From Pseudomonadota bacterium (GTDB lineage: Bacteria > Pseudomonadota > Gammaproteobacteria > Burkholderiales > Burkholderiaceae_C), in the NCBI GenBank assembly GCA_031119395.1, contig JAVHYA010000001.1, positions 62,001 through 126,000 on the forward strand: 64,000 nucleotides of DNA, written 5' to 3'. Under the pieces are notes generated by a model that saw only the letters and a list, made by a program, of their open reading frames with translations, was not told the DNA's origin and did not search any database. The translations under genes were made by a program, and so were the position numbers. Shown one piece after another: positions 33,668 through 42,482 of the stretch; the first letter of the stretch is position 1, and each line of letters starts with the position of its first letter.

Positions 33668-34486
33668 ATGGCCACCGACGACACGACGAACGACGACGCC
33701 CTGGTGCTCTACGGCCAGCGCTTCGACAGCCGGCTGCTGCTGGGCACGGCCCGCTACCCCTCGCCCGACGTGCTGGAGGCCGCGGTGCAGCGCGCCCGGC
33801 CGGCCATGCTCACCGCCTCGCTGCGTCGCCAGGGCGCCGCCGCGGAAGGCGCTGCCGCGGGCGGCGACTTCTGGGGCCTGCTCAGGCGCCTGGGCGTGCC
33901 GGTGCTGCCCAACACCGCGGGCTGCCACACGATCCAGGAGGTGGTCGCCACCGCGCAGATGGCGCGCGAGGTGTTCGAGACCCCGTGGCTCAAGCTCGAG
34001 CTGATCGGCGACGACTACACCCTGCAGCCCGACACCCTCAACCTGGTCGAAGCGGCACGGCTGCTCATCGCCGACGGCTTCCAGGTGCTGCCCTACTGCA
34101 CCGAGGACCTGGTGCTGTGCCAGCGCCTGGTCGACGTCGGCTGCCAGGCCGTGATGCCCTGGGCCGCGCCCATCGGCACCGGTCGCGGGCCGGTCAACCC
34201 CTACGCACTGCAGATGTTGCGCCAGCGCCTGGACGTGCCGATGCTGGTGGACGCCGGCCTCGGCCTGCCCTCGCACGCCTGCCAGGTGATGGAATGGGGC
34301 TACGACGGCGTGCTGCTCAACACCGCGGTCGCACTCGCGCAGGACCCGGTCGCGATGGCCGGCGCCTTTGCCGATGCGGTGCAGGCCGGCCGCGCGGCGC
34401 GCCGGGCCGGGGCCATGGCCGCCGCCGACAATGCCCAGCCCAGCACACCCGTGCTGGGCACCCCGTTCTGGCACCACCACGGATGA
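33668..34486 (+). CDS. thiG: Thiazole synthase
   Basis: 272-aa TIM-barrel enzyme that makes the thiazole phosphate of thiamine from deoxyxylulose phosphate, dehydroglycine and ThiS thiocarboxylate. Markers: [24 protein letters not shown], the Schiff-base Lys in [41 protein letters not shown] and [20 protein letters not shown]. The final GTPFWHHHG is somewhat unusual. The stop overlaps a possible thiE start in ATGA. The gene is intact. Confidence 0.95.
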   Translation: MATDDTTNDDALVLYGQRFDSRLLLGTARYPSPDVLEAAVQRARPAMLTASLRRQGAAAEGAAAGGDFWGLLRRLGVPVLPNTAGCHTIQEVVATAQMAREVFETPWLKLELIGDDYTLQPDTLNLVEAARLLIADGFQVLPYCTEDLVLCQRLVDVGCQAVMPWAAPIGTGRGPVNPYALQMLRQRLDVPMLVDAGLGLPSHACQVMEWGYDGVLLNTAVALAQDPVAMAGAFADAVQAGRAARRAGAMAAADNAQPSTPVLGTPFWHHHG

Positions 34487-35427
34487 CACGCATGAACACC
34501 CAAGACGCCAACAGCATGGCGATGGCCATCCTCACGGCCCACCTGCCGCGCTTCGGCGCGCACCCGCCGGTCGTGCCGCAGCACTACGCCTCGGACGACC
34601 CGATCTACCGCGGCGTGCGCCAGGCCGCGGCGCTGATGGGCTTCATCGAGGCCGACGCCGAGTGCCTGGCCCGTGCCTGGCAGGCGCAGAGCCGGCGCCT
34701 GGGCCTGTTCGAGGCGCAGCGCTGGCCGGCCACGCCGGTGGACTTCGACCTGCGCGAGTTCCCGCCGCAGGCGCGCGACGACGCCTTCGCGCCCTGCCCC
34801 GAGCAGCTGGGCCTGTATGCCGTGCTGCCCGACGCCGCGTGGGTCGGCCGCATGGCGCGCGCCGGCGTGCCGACCGTGCAGTTGCGCTTCAAGTCCGGCG
34901 ATGCGCGGGCCGTGCAGGCCGAGGTGCGCGCCGCCGTCGCCGCCGTGCAGGGCACGCCGGCCCTGCTCTTCATCAACGACCACTGGCAGGCCGCCATCGA
35001 GGCCGGCGCCTACGGCGTGCACCTGGGCCAGGAAGACCTGGACGCACTGACCGAGGCCGACGTCGACGCCATCCGCAGCGCGGGCCTGCGCCTGGGCGTG
35101 AGCACCCATGGCTATGCCGAGATGCAGCGCGCCGACGCCGTCAGCCCGAGCTACCTCGCGCTGGGCGCCGTGTTCCCCACCACGCTCAAGCAGATGGCGA
35201 CGGCGCCGCAGGGGCTCACGCGCCTGAAGTGCTATGCCCAGCTGATGCACGGCTACCCGCTGGTCGCCATCGGCGGCTTCGACGTGTCGCGCGTGCCCGC
35301 CGCCATGGCCGCCGGCGTGGGCTCGGTGGCCGTGGTGCGTGCCATCGTCGGCGCGGACGCTCCCGAAGCCGCGGCACGCGCGCTGATGGACGCCATCGCG
35401 CAGCACCCGCCGGCTGCGGGCCGCTAA
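34483..35427 (+). CDS. thiE: Thiamine phosphate synthase with ~105-residue N-terminal extension
   Basis: 314 aa. The C-terminal ~205 residues are a normal Thi[65 protein letters not shown] and [28 protein letters not shown]. It condenses HMP-PP with thiazole phosphate. The first ~105 residues are extra; they contain a helical, Ala-rich stretch ([20 protein letters not shown]) that I do not recognise. ATG 34483 overlaps the thiG stop; ATG 34492 is an alternative. The stop TAA lies in a taaact -10-like hexamer 5' of the second TPP riboswitch. Confidence 0.9.
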   Translation: MTRMNTQDANSMAMAILTAHLPRFGAHPPVVPQHYASDDPIYRGVRQAAALMGFIEADAECLARAWQAQSRRLGLFEAQRWPATPVDFDLREFPPQARDDAFAPCPEQLGLYAVLPDAAWVGRMARAGVPTVQLRFKSGDARAVQAEVRAAVAAVQGTPALLFINDHWQAAIEAGAYGVHLGQEDLDALTEADVDAIRSAGLRLGVSTHGYAEMQRADAVSPSYLALGAVFPTTLKQMATAPQGLTRLKCYAQLMHGYPLVAIGGFDVSRVPAAMAAGVGSVAVVRAIVGADAPEAAARALMDAIAQHPPAAGR

Positions 35428-35465
35428 ACTCCGCCCACCCCGGCGCAGCGCCTGTCGCCGCGCCG

Positions 35466-35549
35466 GGGCCGCTAGGGGTGTTCACCGCGAGGTGGACTGA
35501 GAGAGTCCCTTTGAACCTGATTGAGGTAATCCTCGCGCAGGGAAGCAGA
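35466..35549 (+). promoter_or_regulatory. TPP riboswitch upstream of TonB-dependent receptor
   Basis: Contains ctaggggtgttcaccg, gactgagagag, ccctttgaacctgattgag and cctcgcgcagggaagc, virtually identical in the core to the cytX riboswitch. It begins 40 bp after the thiE stop and precedes a TonB-dependent receptor gene by about 85 bp. It should reduce receptor expression when TPP is plentiful. Confidence 0.93.
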
Positions 35550-35632
35550 TCCGTCGGCCGCACAGCATCTCTCGGCCTGTGCCTCGAGGCCCACGCATCC
35601 CGCCCCCCTGCCATCGCGTCTTCGAGCACGTC

Positions 35633-37819
35633 ATGGCGATTCCGCACCGTCCCCTTCCGAAATTCAAGCCGAAAAGGCCTGTAGCGCCCGCCCCGCTTGC
35701 GCTGGCAGCTATGGTTTTGATAGCAAACGCCGCTCATGCCCAAGCGCCTGCGGCCGACACCCTGCCTGCCGTCACCATCGACGAGCGCGGCACGCCGCCT
35801 TCTGCCGACGTGAGCGGCTTCGGCGACCTGCCGCTGAAGGACGTGCCGATCTCGGCCACGGTGATCGACAGCGCGCAGCTGCAGTCCAGCGGCGCGCGGC
35901 GCCTGGCGGACCTCACGCAGTTCGACGCCTCGGTCACCGACGCCTACAACTCCGCCGGCTACTGGGACTTCCTGAGCGTGCGCGGCTTCGTGCTGGACAA
36001 CCGCTTCAACTACCGGCGAGAGGGCCTGCCGATCAGCGCCGAGACGGCCATCCCGCTGGACAACAAGGAACGCGTCGAGATCCTGCGCGGCACCAGCGGC
36101 ATCCAGGCCGGCACCAGCGCGCCCGGCGGGCTGGTCAACTACGTCGTGAAGCGCCCCACCGAGCAGGACCTGCGCGAGGTGCGCACCGAGGTCTCGGGCC
36201 GCGGCAGCCTGCTGGGCGCCGTCGACCTGGGCGGGCGTTTCGGCGCGGACCGGCAGTTCGGCTATCGGCTCAACGTGGTGAGCGAACGGCTGAAGCCGCG
36301 CACCTTCGACCTGGACGGCAACCGGCACATGCTCTCGCTCGCGGCCGACTGGCGCCTCACGCGCGATTCGCTGCTGGAGGCCGAGTTCGAATCCAGCCAC
36401 AAGGCCCAGCCGAGCCAGAACGGCTTCAGCCTGCTGGGCAACCTGCTGCCGCGTGCGGGCGACCCGCGGCTGAACCTCAACAACCAGGCCTGGTCGCAGC
36501 CTTCGGTCTTCGATGCCTTCACCGGCACCGTGCGCTTCACGCAGGCGCTCAACGCCGACTGGCGCTGGAGCGCCCAGATCGGCCAGCAGCGACTCAAGAG
36601 CGACGACCGGCTGGCCTACGCCTTCGGCTGCGGCATGGAAGCGCGCTACGACCGCTACTGCTCGGACGGCAGCTTCGACTTCTACGACTTCCGCAGCGAG
36701 AACGAGCGCCGCCGCCAGACCGCGGGCAACCTGGCCCTGAAGGGCCGCTTCGCCACCGGCGCCGTGCAGCACGATGTGAGCGTGGGCCTGCTGGCCAGCC
36801 GCGTGCGCAACCGCTTCCAGGACCAGGCCTACAACTACGTGGGCAGCGGCAACGTGTGGGGCACGGCGATCGTCCCGGCCGACCCGACGCTCACCTCGCC
36901 CAACACCGACCGCGACGAGCGATCCACCGAGCTGTCGGTGCAGGACGCGATCCGCTGGACCGACCGCCTGACCACCTGGGTGGGCGTGCGCCACACGCAG
37001 TTCGCGCGCGACAGCGTGCGCACCGACGGCACGCGGCCGACGGGCTACAAGGACGGCGTGACCACGCCCTGGGTCGCGCTCAGCTACGCCTTCCAGCCGG
37101 AGCTGATGGCCTATGCGAGCTGGGGCAAGGGCGTGGAATCGCAGCTGGTGCCCGGCAAGCCGCAGCAGTACACCAACGCCGGCGAGGCACTGCCGCCGCT
37201 GGCCTCGCGCCAGTGGGAGCTCGGGCTCAAGGGCGGCAGCGGCAGCCCGGCCCAGGGCCTGAACTGGCAGCTGGCGTACTTCAATATCGTGCGGCCGATG
37301 ACCAACATCGACGCCTGCGAGAACACGGGCGCCGAGTGCACCGGCCGCTACGACGGCACGGCACGCCACCGCGGCCTGGAGGCCAACGTGCAGTGGGCCA
37401 GCGGCCCCTGGCGGCTGGCCGGCGGCGCCACCTTCATCGACGCCAAGCGCCGCGGCAGCAGCTTCTCGCCGGAGATCAACGGCCAGCGCCCGGTCAACGT
37501 GCCGGACCAGGTCTGGCGCCTGCGCGCCGCCTACCGCGTGGCCGCGGTGCCGGGCCTGGAGCTGCAAGCCCTGCTCTCGCGCGAGGGCCGGCGCAACGTC
37601 CTGGCCGACGGCAGCCTGCGCCTGCCGGCCTGGACCCGGGTGGACACCGCCCTGCGCTACGACACGAAGATCGGCCGCACCGCGACCACCTGGACGCTGG
37701 GCGTGGAGAACCTCTTCGATCGCCGCTACTGGAAGGAGTCCCCCAACCAGTACGGCCACGTGTACCTGTTCCCCGGCGCGCCGCGGACCTTGCGGCTGGG
37801 CCTGACGGCGTCGCTTTGA
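35633..37819 (+). CDS. TonB-dependent outer-membrane receptor, TPP-regulated (thiamine or precursor uptake)
   Basis: 728-aa siderophore-type receptor. The signal peptide runs over residues 1-36 (cleavage after AHA), a TonB-box-like LPAVTID is at the mature start, then a plug domain (DVPISATVIDSAQL, VEILRGTSGIQAGTSAPGGLVNYVVKRP) and a beta-barrel ending in an aromatic-poor TASL. LFDRRYW near the end is typical. The TPP riboswitch upstream points to thiamine, HMP or thiazole uptake across the outer membrane rather than iron. ATG at 35633 is chosen for the signal peptide. Notably, residues 9-31, including most of the hydrophobic core, are encoded by interspersed repeat R4. Confidence 0.92.
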   Translation: MAIPHRPLPKFKPKRPVAPAPLALAAMVLIANAAHAQAPAADTLPAVTIDERGTPPSADVSGFGDLPLKDVPISATVIDSAQLQSSGARRLADLTQFDASVTDAYNSAGYWDFLSVRGFVLDNRFNYRREGLPISAETAIPLDNKERVEILRGTSGIQAGTSAPGGLVNYVVKRPTEQDLREVRTEVSGRGSLLGAVDLGGRFGADRQFGYRLNVVSERLKPRTFDLDGNRHMLSLAADWRLTRDSLLEAEFESSHKAQPSQNGFSLLGNLLPRAGDPRLNLNNQAWSQPSVFDAFTGTVRFTQALNADWRWSAQIGQQRLKSDDRLAYAFGCGMEARYDRYCSDGSFDFYDFRSENERRRQTAGNLALKGRFATGAVQHDVSVGLLASRVRNRFQDQAYNYVGSGNVWGTAIVPADPTLTSPNTDRDERSTELSVQDAIRWTDRLTTWVGVRHTQFARDSVRTDGTRPTGYKDGVTTPWVALSYAFQPELMAYASWGKGVESQLVPGKPQQYTNAGEALPPLASRQWELGLKGGSGSPAQGLNWQLAYFNIVRPMTNIDACENTGAECTGRYDGTARHRGLEANVQWASGPWRLAGGATFIDAKRRGSSFSPEINGQRPVNVPDQVWRLRAAYRVAAVPGLELQALLSREGRRNVLADGSLRLPAWTRVDTALRYDTKIGRTATTWTLGVENLFDRRYWKESPNQYGHVYLFPGAPRTLRLGLTASL
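35659..35724 (-). repeat. Interspersed gatagc repeat, copy R4, inside receptor signal peptide
   Basis: Reverse orientation: aattcaagccgaaaaggcc at the far end, cgcccgccccgc in the middle and the palindromic end gctatggttttgatagc at 35708-35724. It codes for residues 9-31 of the receptor precursor, read GCT-ATG-GTT-TTG-ATA-GCA. Confidence 0.8.
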
Positions 37820-37829
37820 GCCCAGGGGC

Positions 37830-37860
37830 GCGCGAGGGCGTGGTGCCCGCGCCCTCGCGC
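37830..37860 (+). terminator. G+C hairpin after TonB receptor
   Basis: GCGCGAGGGCG (37830-37840) pairs with CGCCCTCGCGC (37850-37860) around a 9-base loop, 11 bp after the stop. There is no T-run, so it may act with Rho or as a 3' stabiliser. Confidence 0.5.
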
Positions 37861-37975
37861 TGACGTCCGCCTGACAGCAGGTGCCTCGCACAGCGCCGTT
37901 GCTCAAGCGGGAAAAAGTCCCGCTTTGGCCGACTTCGGATGGCCGTCGCCGGCCGCTCGCGCAATACTCCGCCCC

Positions 37976-38203
37976 ATGCCCATCGAACTGCTGCACCGCC
38001 TCGCACGCGAACGACTGCCCATCGCCGTGACCGACGGCGACGACGTCGACTCGGTCCGCATGCTCATCCTGGCCGGCCATGTGCGGGCCGAGATCCCGCG
38101 GCCCGTCCGCACCCTCTCCGGCCATCACCAGCCGCCCGCGATGGTGACCGCGATCACCTCGCTGGGCCGCCAGATGCTCGAGCGCTTCCCGCGCGCCGCC
38201 TGA
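37976..38203 (+). CDS. Small hypothetical protein
   Basis: 75 aa starting MPIELLHRLARERL; the frame is open 51 bp further upstream but the ATG at 37976 gives the best beginning. It is not recognised. It has no signal peptide or membrane helix; composition is mixed with an Asp cluster (TDGDDVDS) and a basic-hydrophobic C-terminal helix (ITSLGRQMLERFP). The presence of an aatact -10-like sequence at 37963-37968 and a strong terminator right after the stop support a real, single-gene transcript. Confidence 0.6.
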   Translation: MPIELLHRLARERLPIAVTDGDDVDSVRMLILAGHVRAEIPRPVRTLSGHHQPPAMVTAITSLGRQMLERFPRAA

Positions 38204-38223
38204 CCCCGGGCGCTCCCGCACCG

Positions 38224-38259
38224 CCGGCAGCCGCGAGCGATCGCGCTGCCGGTTTTTCT
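38224..38259 (+). terminator. Rho-independent terminator
   Basis: CCGGCAG (38224-38230) pairs with CTGCCGG (38246-38252), with additional pairing of GCGA/TCGC inside the loop, followed by ttttt. It lies 20 bp after the small hypothetical gene. Confidence 0.85.
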
Positions 38260-38382
38260 TCGTCCGCCCGCCGCACGCGCGAGGCTTCGCCCCGCGGCGC
38301 CACGGGTTTAAGGCATGCCTAAGCGCTGCGCCCGACATTCCTTCGCATCGTGTTCCACACCCACACCGCGAAAGGAAACTCC

Positions 38383-39846
38383 ATGAAGACGATCAACACC
38401 CCGCAGCGCCTGGTCCTCGCGCTCGCGGCGGCGGGCGTGCTCGGCGCCGCCGGCGCCGGGGCCTACACCAGCGCACGCGCGAGCGGCCAGCCCGCGCCCG
38501 TGACCACGCCGATGGTGGCGCCCATCGCGGCGCCCGACTTCTCCACCATCACCGCGCGCAACGGCCCGGCGGTGGTGAACATCAGCGTCACCGGCGTCAC
38601 CAAGACGGCGTCGGCCGACGGCGCCGCCGGCATCGCCGGGATGGACCCCAACGATCCGTTCTACGAGTTCTTCCAGCAGTTCCGCGGCCCCAACATGCCG
38701 AAGGCGCCGCAACGCGAAGTGCCCACGCGCGGCCAGGGCTCGGGCTTCATCATCAGCCCCGACGGCACCATCCTGACCAATGCCCACGTCGTGAAGGACG
38801 CCAAGGAGGTCACCGTCAAGCTGACCGATCGCCGCGAGTTCCGCGCCAAGGTGCTCGGCTCCGATCCGAAGACCGACATCGCCGTGCTGAAGATCGACGC
38901 CAAGAACCTGCCCACCGTGCCGATCGGCAACGTCAAGGACCTGAAGGTCGGCGAATGGGTGCTGGCCATCGGCTCGCCCTTCGGCTTCGAGAACACCGTG
39001 ACGGCCGGCGTCGTGAGCGCCAAGGGCCGCTCGCTGCCCGACGACAGCTACACGCCCTTCATCCAGACCGACGTGCCGATCAATCCCGGCAACTCGGGCG
39101 GCCCGCTGTTCAATGCGCGCGGCGAAGTCGTGGGCATCAACTCGCAGATCTACAGCCGCAGCGGTGGCTACCAGGGCGTGTCGTTCGCGATCCCGATCGA
39201 CATCGCCACCAAGGTGAAGGACCAGATCGTGGCCACCGGCAAGGCCAGCCATGCCAAGCTGGGCGTCGCGGTGCAGGAGGTGAACCAGACCTTCGCCGAC
39301 TCCTTCAAGCTCGACAAGCCCGAAGGCGCGCTGGTCTCCAACGTCGAGAAGGGCAGCGCCGCCGAGAAGGCCGGGCTGCAGAGCGGGGACGTGATCCTGA
39401 AGGTCGACGGCCAGCCCATCGTCAGCTCGGGCGACCTGCCGGCCATCATCGGCCAGATGGCGCCGGGCCAGAAGGTGGCGCTCGAGGTGTGGCGCAAGGG
39501 CGCGCCCGAAACGCTGAGCGCGAAGCTGGCCGATGCGAGCGACAAGGTGCAGACCGCGAAGGCCGACGACGCTGCGGGCCAGGGCAAGCTCGGCCTCGCG
39601 CTGCGACCGCTGCAACCCCAGGAAAAGCGCGAGTCCTCGCTGGACAACGGGCTGGTCGTCGAAGACGCGCGGGGTCCCTCGGCCCTGGCCGGCGTCCAGG
39701 CCGGCGACGTGCTGCTCGCGATCAACGGCACCCCGGCCAAGAGCGTCGAACAGGTGCGCCAGGCGGTGGCCAAGGCCGACAAGTCGGTCGCGCTGCTGAT
39801 CCAGCGCGGCGACGACCGCATCTTCGTGCCGGTGCGCATCGGCTGA
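38383..39846 (+). CDS. DegP/HtrA-type periplasmic serine protease (Do family)
   Basis: 487-aa periplasmic protease/chaperone for misfolded envelope proteins. Signal peptide 1-~34 (cleavage near ARA). The trypsin-like domain has His135 in LTNAHVV, Asp165 in KTDIAVLK and Ser238 in NPGNSGGPLF, all intact. Two PDZ domains follow (about 275-370 and 390-485; GLQSGDVILKVDGQPI and GVQAGDVLLAINGTPA). Start taken at ATG 38383 with an AAAGGAAA ribosome-binding site; the upstream Met adds a non-signal-like tail. A second regulator-type promoter was not identified. Single gene, followed by tRNA-Asn. Confidence 0.95.
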   Translation: MKTINTPQRLVLALAAAGVLGAAGAGAYTSARASGQPAPVTTPMVAPIAAPDFSTITARNGPAVVNISVTGVTKTASADGAAGIAGMDPNDPFYEFFQQFRGPNMPKAPQREVPTRGQGSGFIISPDGTILTNAHVVKDAKEVTVKLTDRREFRAKVLGSDPKTDIAVLKIDAKNLPTVPIGNVKDLKVGEWVLAIGSPFGFENTVTAGVVSAKGRSLPDDSYTPFIQTDVPINPGNSGGPLFNARGEVVGINSQIYSRSGGYQGVSFAIPIDIATKVKDQIVATGKASHAKLGVAVQEVNQTFADSFKLDKPEGALVSNVEKGSAAEKAGLQSGDVILKVDGQPIVSSGDLPAIIGQMAPGQKVALEVWRKGAPETLSAKLADASDKVQTAKADDAAGQGKLGLALRPLQPQEKRESSLDNGLVVEDARGPSALAGVQAGDVLLAINGTPAKSVEQVRQAVAKADKSVALLIQRGDDRIFVPVRIG

Positions 39847-39951
39847 CGTCGATACCTCGCCATCGATCCACGGACCTGAACCCATCTTTTTTCGCGAATC
39901 GATGGGCCGCTTTCGGAACCGGCATTTTTGACGCTATACTAGCGGGCTCAT

Positions 39952-40027
39952 TCCCCGATAGCTCAGTCGGTAGAGCGCCGGACTGTTAATCCGTAGGTCC
40001 CTGGTTCGAGCCCAGGTCGGGGAGCCA
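39952..40027 (+). tRNA. tRNA-Asn (anticodon GTT)
   Basis: 76 nt including encoded CCA. The acceptor stem tccccga pairs with tcgggga. The D-loop (agctcagtcggtagagc), anticodon arm with loop ctgttaa (anticodon gtt), 5-nt variable region and T-arm (ctggttcgagcccag) are all canonical. A -10-like tatact lies at 39935-39940 and a terminator follows. Confidence 0.98.
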
Positions 40028-40050
40028 AACAAAAGCCTTCGGGCTTCTTG

Positions 40051-40085
40051 AAGCCCACCATCTCGCGATGGTGGGCTTTTTCTTT
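40051..40085 (+). terminator. Rho-independent terminator after tRNA-Asn
   Basis: AAGCCCACCAT pairs with ATGGTGGGCTT around ctcgcg, followed by ttttctttgg. A perfect 11-bp stem, 23 bp after the tRNA. Confidence 0.92.
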
Positions 40086-40120
40086 GGCCGCACGACGCGC
40101 GCAGCGCATCCTGTGCCAGC

Positions 40121-40408
40121 ATGGCGTGCATGCGCGAAGGCGAGCCGGCAACACCGAAGTCCCCTGCGGGCCGATCGCGGCCAGGCTGGCAGCCGGCGAT
40201 CGATCCCGAACGATGCACCGGCTGCGGCTGGTGCGTGGCCTCGTGCGAGCCGCATGTGCTGGCACTGGAAGCCGTCGAATGGCGCAAGCGCTCGGTGCTT
40301 CAGGACGCGCTGCGCTGTACCGGCTGCAGCGACTGCGCCGTCACCTGCCCCTTCCACGCGATCACGATGGTCCGTGCATCGCGCACGAAATTCACGCCGC
40401 GCGATTGA
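40121..40408 (+). CDS. Small 2x[4Fe-4S] ferredoxin
   Basis: 95-aa ferredoxin-like protein with two CxxCxxCxxxC motifs: Cys32, 35, 38, 42 (CTGCGWCVASC) and Cys66, 69, 72, 76 (CTGCSDCAVTC). The second is followed by P and the first by E. The spacing between motifs (34 residues) is larger than in 2[4Fe-4S] clostridial ferredoxins because of the AVEWRKRSVLQDALR insertion. A ~25-residue basic N-terminal tail precedes. ATG 40121 or 40130 could be used. The partner is unknown. It is a lone gene after tRNA-Asn; its 3' end overlaps the convergent histidine kinase gene by 17 bp. Confidence 0.88.
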   Translation: MACMREGEPATPKSPAGRSRPGWQPAIDPERCTGCGWCVASCEPHVLALEAVEWRKRSVLQDALRCTGCSDCAVTCPFHAITMVRASRTKFTPRD

Positions 40409-41762
40409 GCGGCGCAGGAAAGAGCACGACCGCGCGCAGGCCGCCCAGGCGCGACGACGCCTCGAGCCGCACGGTGGCGCCGTGCAGCTGCGCCACCGAG
40501 CGCACGATGGCCAGGCCCAGGCCGCTTCCGGGCGCCTGCGGCTCGCCGGATCGGTAGAAGCGGTCCAGCACGCGCTCGCGCTCGCCCTCCGGCAGGCCGG
40601 GTCCGCTGTCTTCCACGTGCAGCTCGATGCCCGCCGGCGTGGCCTCGATCTCCACATCGACCCGGCCGCCCTCCGGCGTGTACTTGACGGCGTTGTCGGC
40701 CAGGTTGCGCACCATCATGCGCAGGGCCTCGGGATGGCCCTGCACGGTCGCCGTGTCGGCGCGGCCCAGGCCCACGTCGATGCGTCGTGCCTGCGCTGCG
40801 GGCACCACGTCGCCGATGGCGAGCCGCGCGATCTGCACCAGGTCGACCGGCTCGCCAGGCGCACCGGCCGCCGCGCTGGCCTCCTGCCGCGCCAGCGCGA
40901 GCAGTTGCTCGACCAGCCGGGTCGCCCGGTCGATGCCGGCCGACAGGCGCTGCACCGCAAGCTCGCGAGCGCCGTCGTCCTGCGCGCGCTGCAGGCCCTG
41001 CACCTGCAGCTTGAGCGCCGCGAGGGGCGAACGCAGTTCGTGGGCCGCATCGGCCACGAAGTGCTTCTGCACCTCGAAGGCATGGCGCACGCGGTCGAAG
41101 AGCAGGTTGAGCTCGTGCACCAGCGGGCGCACCTCCTCGGGCAGGCCGTCCTCGCTCACGGGCGACAGGTCGTCGGCCTGCCGCGTCGCCACCTGCCGCC
41201 GCACACGCGCCACCGGCGCCAGCGAGCCGCTCACCACCCACCACACCACGAGCATGAGCAGGGGCGCCATCAGCACCACGGGGCCCACGGTGCGCAGGGC
41301 GAGCGTGCCGGCCATCTGGCGGCGCGCGGCCATGTCCTGCGCCACCTGGATCACCAGGCCTCGCGCCTGCAGGGAGAAGACGCGGTACGTGGTCCCGCGC
41401 GCGTTGACGTCCGAGAAGCCGAGCACCGCACGCTGGGGCAGCGCGGCCTCTTCGGCCGACTCGAAGATGCGCTCGCCGTCCACGGTCCACACCTGCACGA
41501 CGAACTCGAAGTTCTGCTCGCCGCCGCCGAGGCCGCTCACGGCGGCGCTGGGCGGCAGCCCGGAGCGCAAGGAGAGCGCCATCTGCTGCATGTGGTAGTC
41601 GAAGATCTCGTCGGCCTCGCGCAGCACCGTGCGGTACGTCACGAAAGCCTGCACGGCACCCGCCAGCACGATGGCCGCCAACAGGAACCACAGCAGCCGG
41701 GCGCGCAGCGACCCCGCGCGGCGCGGCGCCGGCGCCGCGTCGGTGGACGCCGGCGCGCTCAT
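40392..41762 (-). CDS. Sensor histidine kinase (QseC/TctE-like)
   Basis: 456-aa membrane kinase: transmembrane segment near 24-42, a periplasmic domain ~43-155, a second transmembrane segment (VVLMAPLLMLVVWWVVSGSL), HAMP, H-box HELRSPLAAL, N-box NLADNAVKYTP, and G-boxes SGPGLPEGE and GSGLGLAIV. The N-terminal MSAPASTDAAPAPRR tail is disordered. Translation is coupled to the response regulator by ATGA at 41759-41762. The periplasmic segment before HAMP resembles the QseC/TctE sensor domain family. The signal is unknown; no transporter or obvious target operon is adjacent. Confidence 0.92.
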   Translation of the reverse strand: MSAPASTDAAPAPRRAGSLRARLLWFLLAAIVLAGAVQAFVTYRTVLREADEIFDYHMQQMALSLRSGLPPSAAVSGLGGGEQNFEFVVQVWTVDGERIFESAEEAALPQRAVLGFSDVNARGTTYRVFSLQARGLVIQVAQDMAARRQMAGTLALRTVGPVVLMAPLLMLVVWWVVSGSLAPVARVRRQVATRQADDLSPVSEDGLPEEVRPLVHELNLLFDRVRHAFEVQKHFVADAAHELRSPLAALKLQVQGLQRAQDDGARELAVQRLSAGIDRATRLVEQLLALARQEASAAAGAPGEPVDLVQIARLAIGDVVPAAQARRIDVGLGRADTATVQGHPEALRMMVRNLADNAVKYTPEGGRVDVEIEATPAGIELHVEDSGPGLPEGERERVLDRFYRSGEPQAPGSGLGLAIVRSVAQLHGATVRLEASSRLGGLRAVVLFPAPLNRAA

Positions 41763-42418
41763 TCCTTGGGCACCATGTAGCCCACGCCGCGCACGTTGCG
41801 GATCAGGTCGGCACCGAGCTTCTTGCGCAGACCGTGGATGTAGACCTCGACCGCGTTGCTGCTGATCTCGTCCTTCCAGCTGTAGAGCTTCTCCTCGAGC
41901 TGCTGGCGCGACAGCAGCATGCCGGGGCGGGCGATCAGGGGCTCCAGCACGGCCCACTCGCGGGCCGAGAGCACGACGGACCGGCCCTCGACCGTCACTT
42001 CGCGCGTGCTGGGGTTGATCGCCACGCCCATGTGCTCGTACACCGGTTCGGCGCGGCCGGAGGCGCGCCTCAGCAACGCGCGGATGCGGGCCAGCAACTC
42101 GTCGAGGTCGTAAGGCTTGAGCACGTAGTCGTCGGCGCCGGCATCGAGCCCCTCGATGCGCTGCTGGACCGAGTCGCGTGCCGTCGCGATCAGCACCGGC
42201 ATGCGCTGCTTGCGCGCCCGCAGCCCGCGCAGCACCTCCAGGCCGTCCTTGCGGGGCAGGCCCAGATCGAGCAGCACCAGGTCGTACTGCTGCGTGCGCA
42301 ACGCGGATTCGGCGGTCTCGCCATCCTTGACCCAGTCGACGGCGTATTGCTCGGCCCGCAGCAGATCGAGCACGGCCTCGCCGATCATCACGTCGTCTTC
42401 GAGCAGCAGCAGGCGCAT
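41759..42418 (-). CDS. OmpR-family response regulator (QseB/TctD-like)
   Basis: 219 aa. Receiver with acidic residues LEDDV, phospho-acceptor Asp51 (LVLLDLGLPRKDG), Thr in ATARDSV and Lys in YVLKPYDLDEL; then an OmpR winged helix with LSAREWAVLEPLIARPGM and NVRGVGYM. First gene of the pair; the kinase follows with a 4-bp overlap. The gap to the divergently oriented upstream neighbourhood is 64 bp and shows no obvious direct-repeat box. Confidence 0.93.
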   Translation of the reverse strand: MRLLLLEDDVMIGEAVLDLLRAEQYAVDWVKDGETAESALRTQQYDLVLLDLGLPRKDGLEVLRGLRARKQRMPVLIATARDSVQQRIEGLDAGADDYVLKPYDLDELLARIRALLRRASGRAEPVYEHMGVAINPSTREVTVEGRSVVLSAREWAVLEPLIARPGMLLSRQQLEEKLYSWKDEISSNAVEVYIHGLRKKLGADLIRNVRGVGYMVPKE

Positions 42419-42482
42419 GGCAGGTTTCCTTTGAACGCGGGAAGGTTCGAGCGCGTCGCAACGGCCAAAGTTCTGGCGAAGG

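Noticed and set aside
35633-37819. Iron-siderophore receptor
   Set aside because: The TPP riboswitch directly upstream and the thi gene context favour thiamine-related uptake, though the barrel itself does not exclude a siderophore.
39957-39962. gatagc match resembling the interspersed repeat end
   Set aside because: It is the conserved D-arm region of tRNA-Asn.
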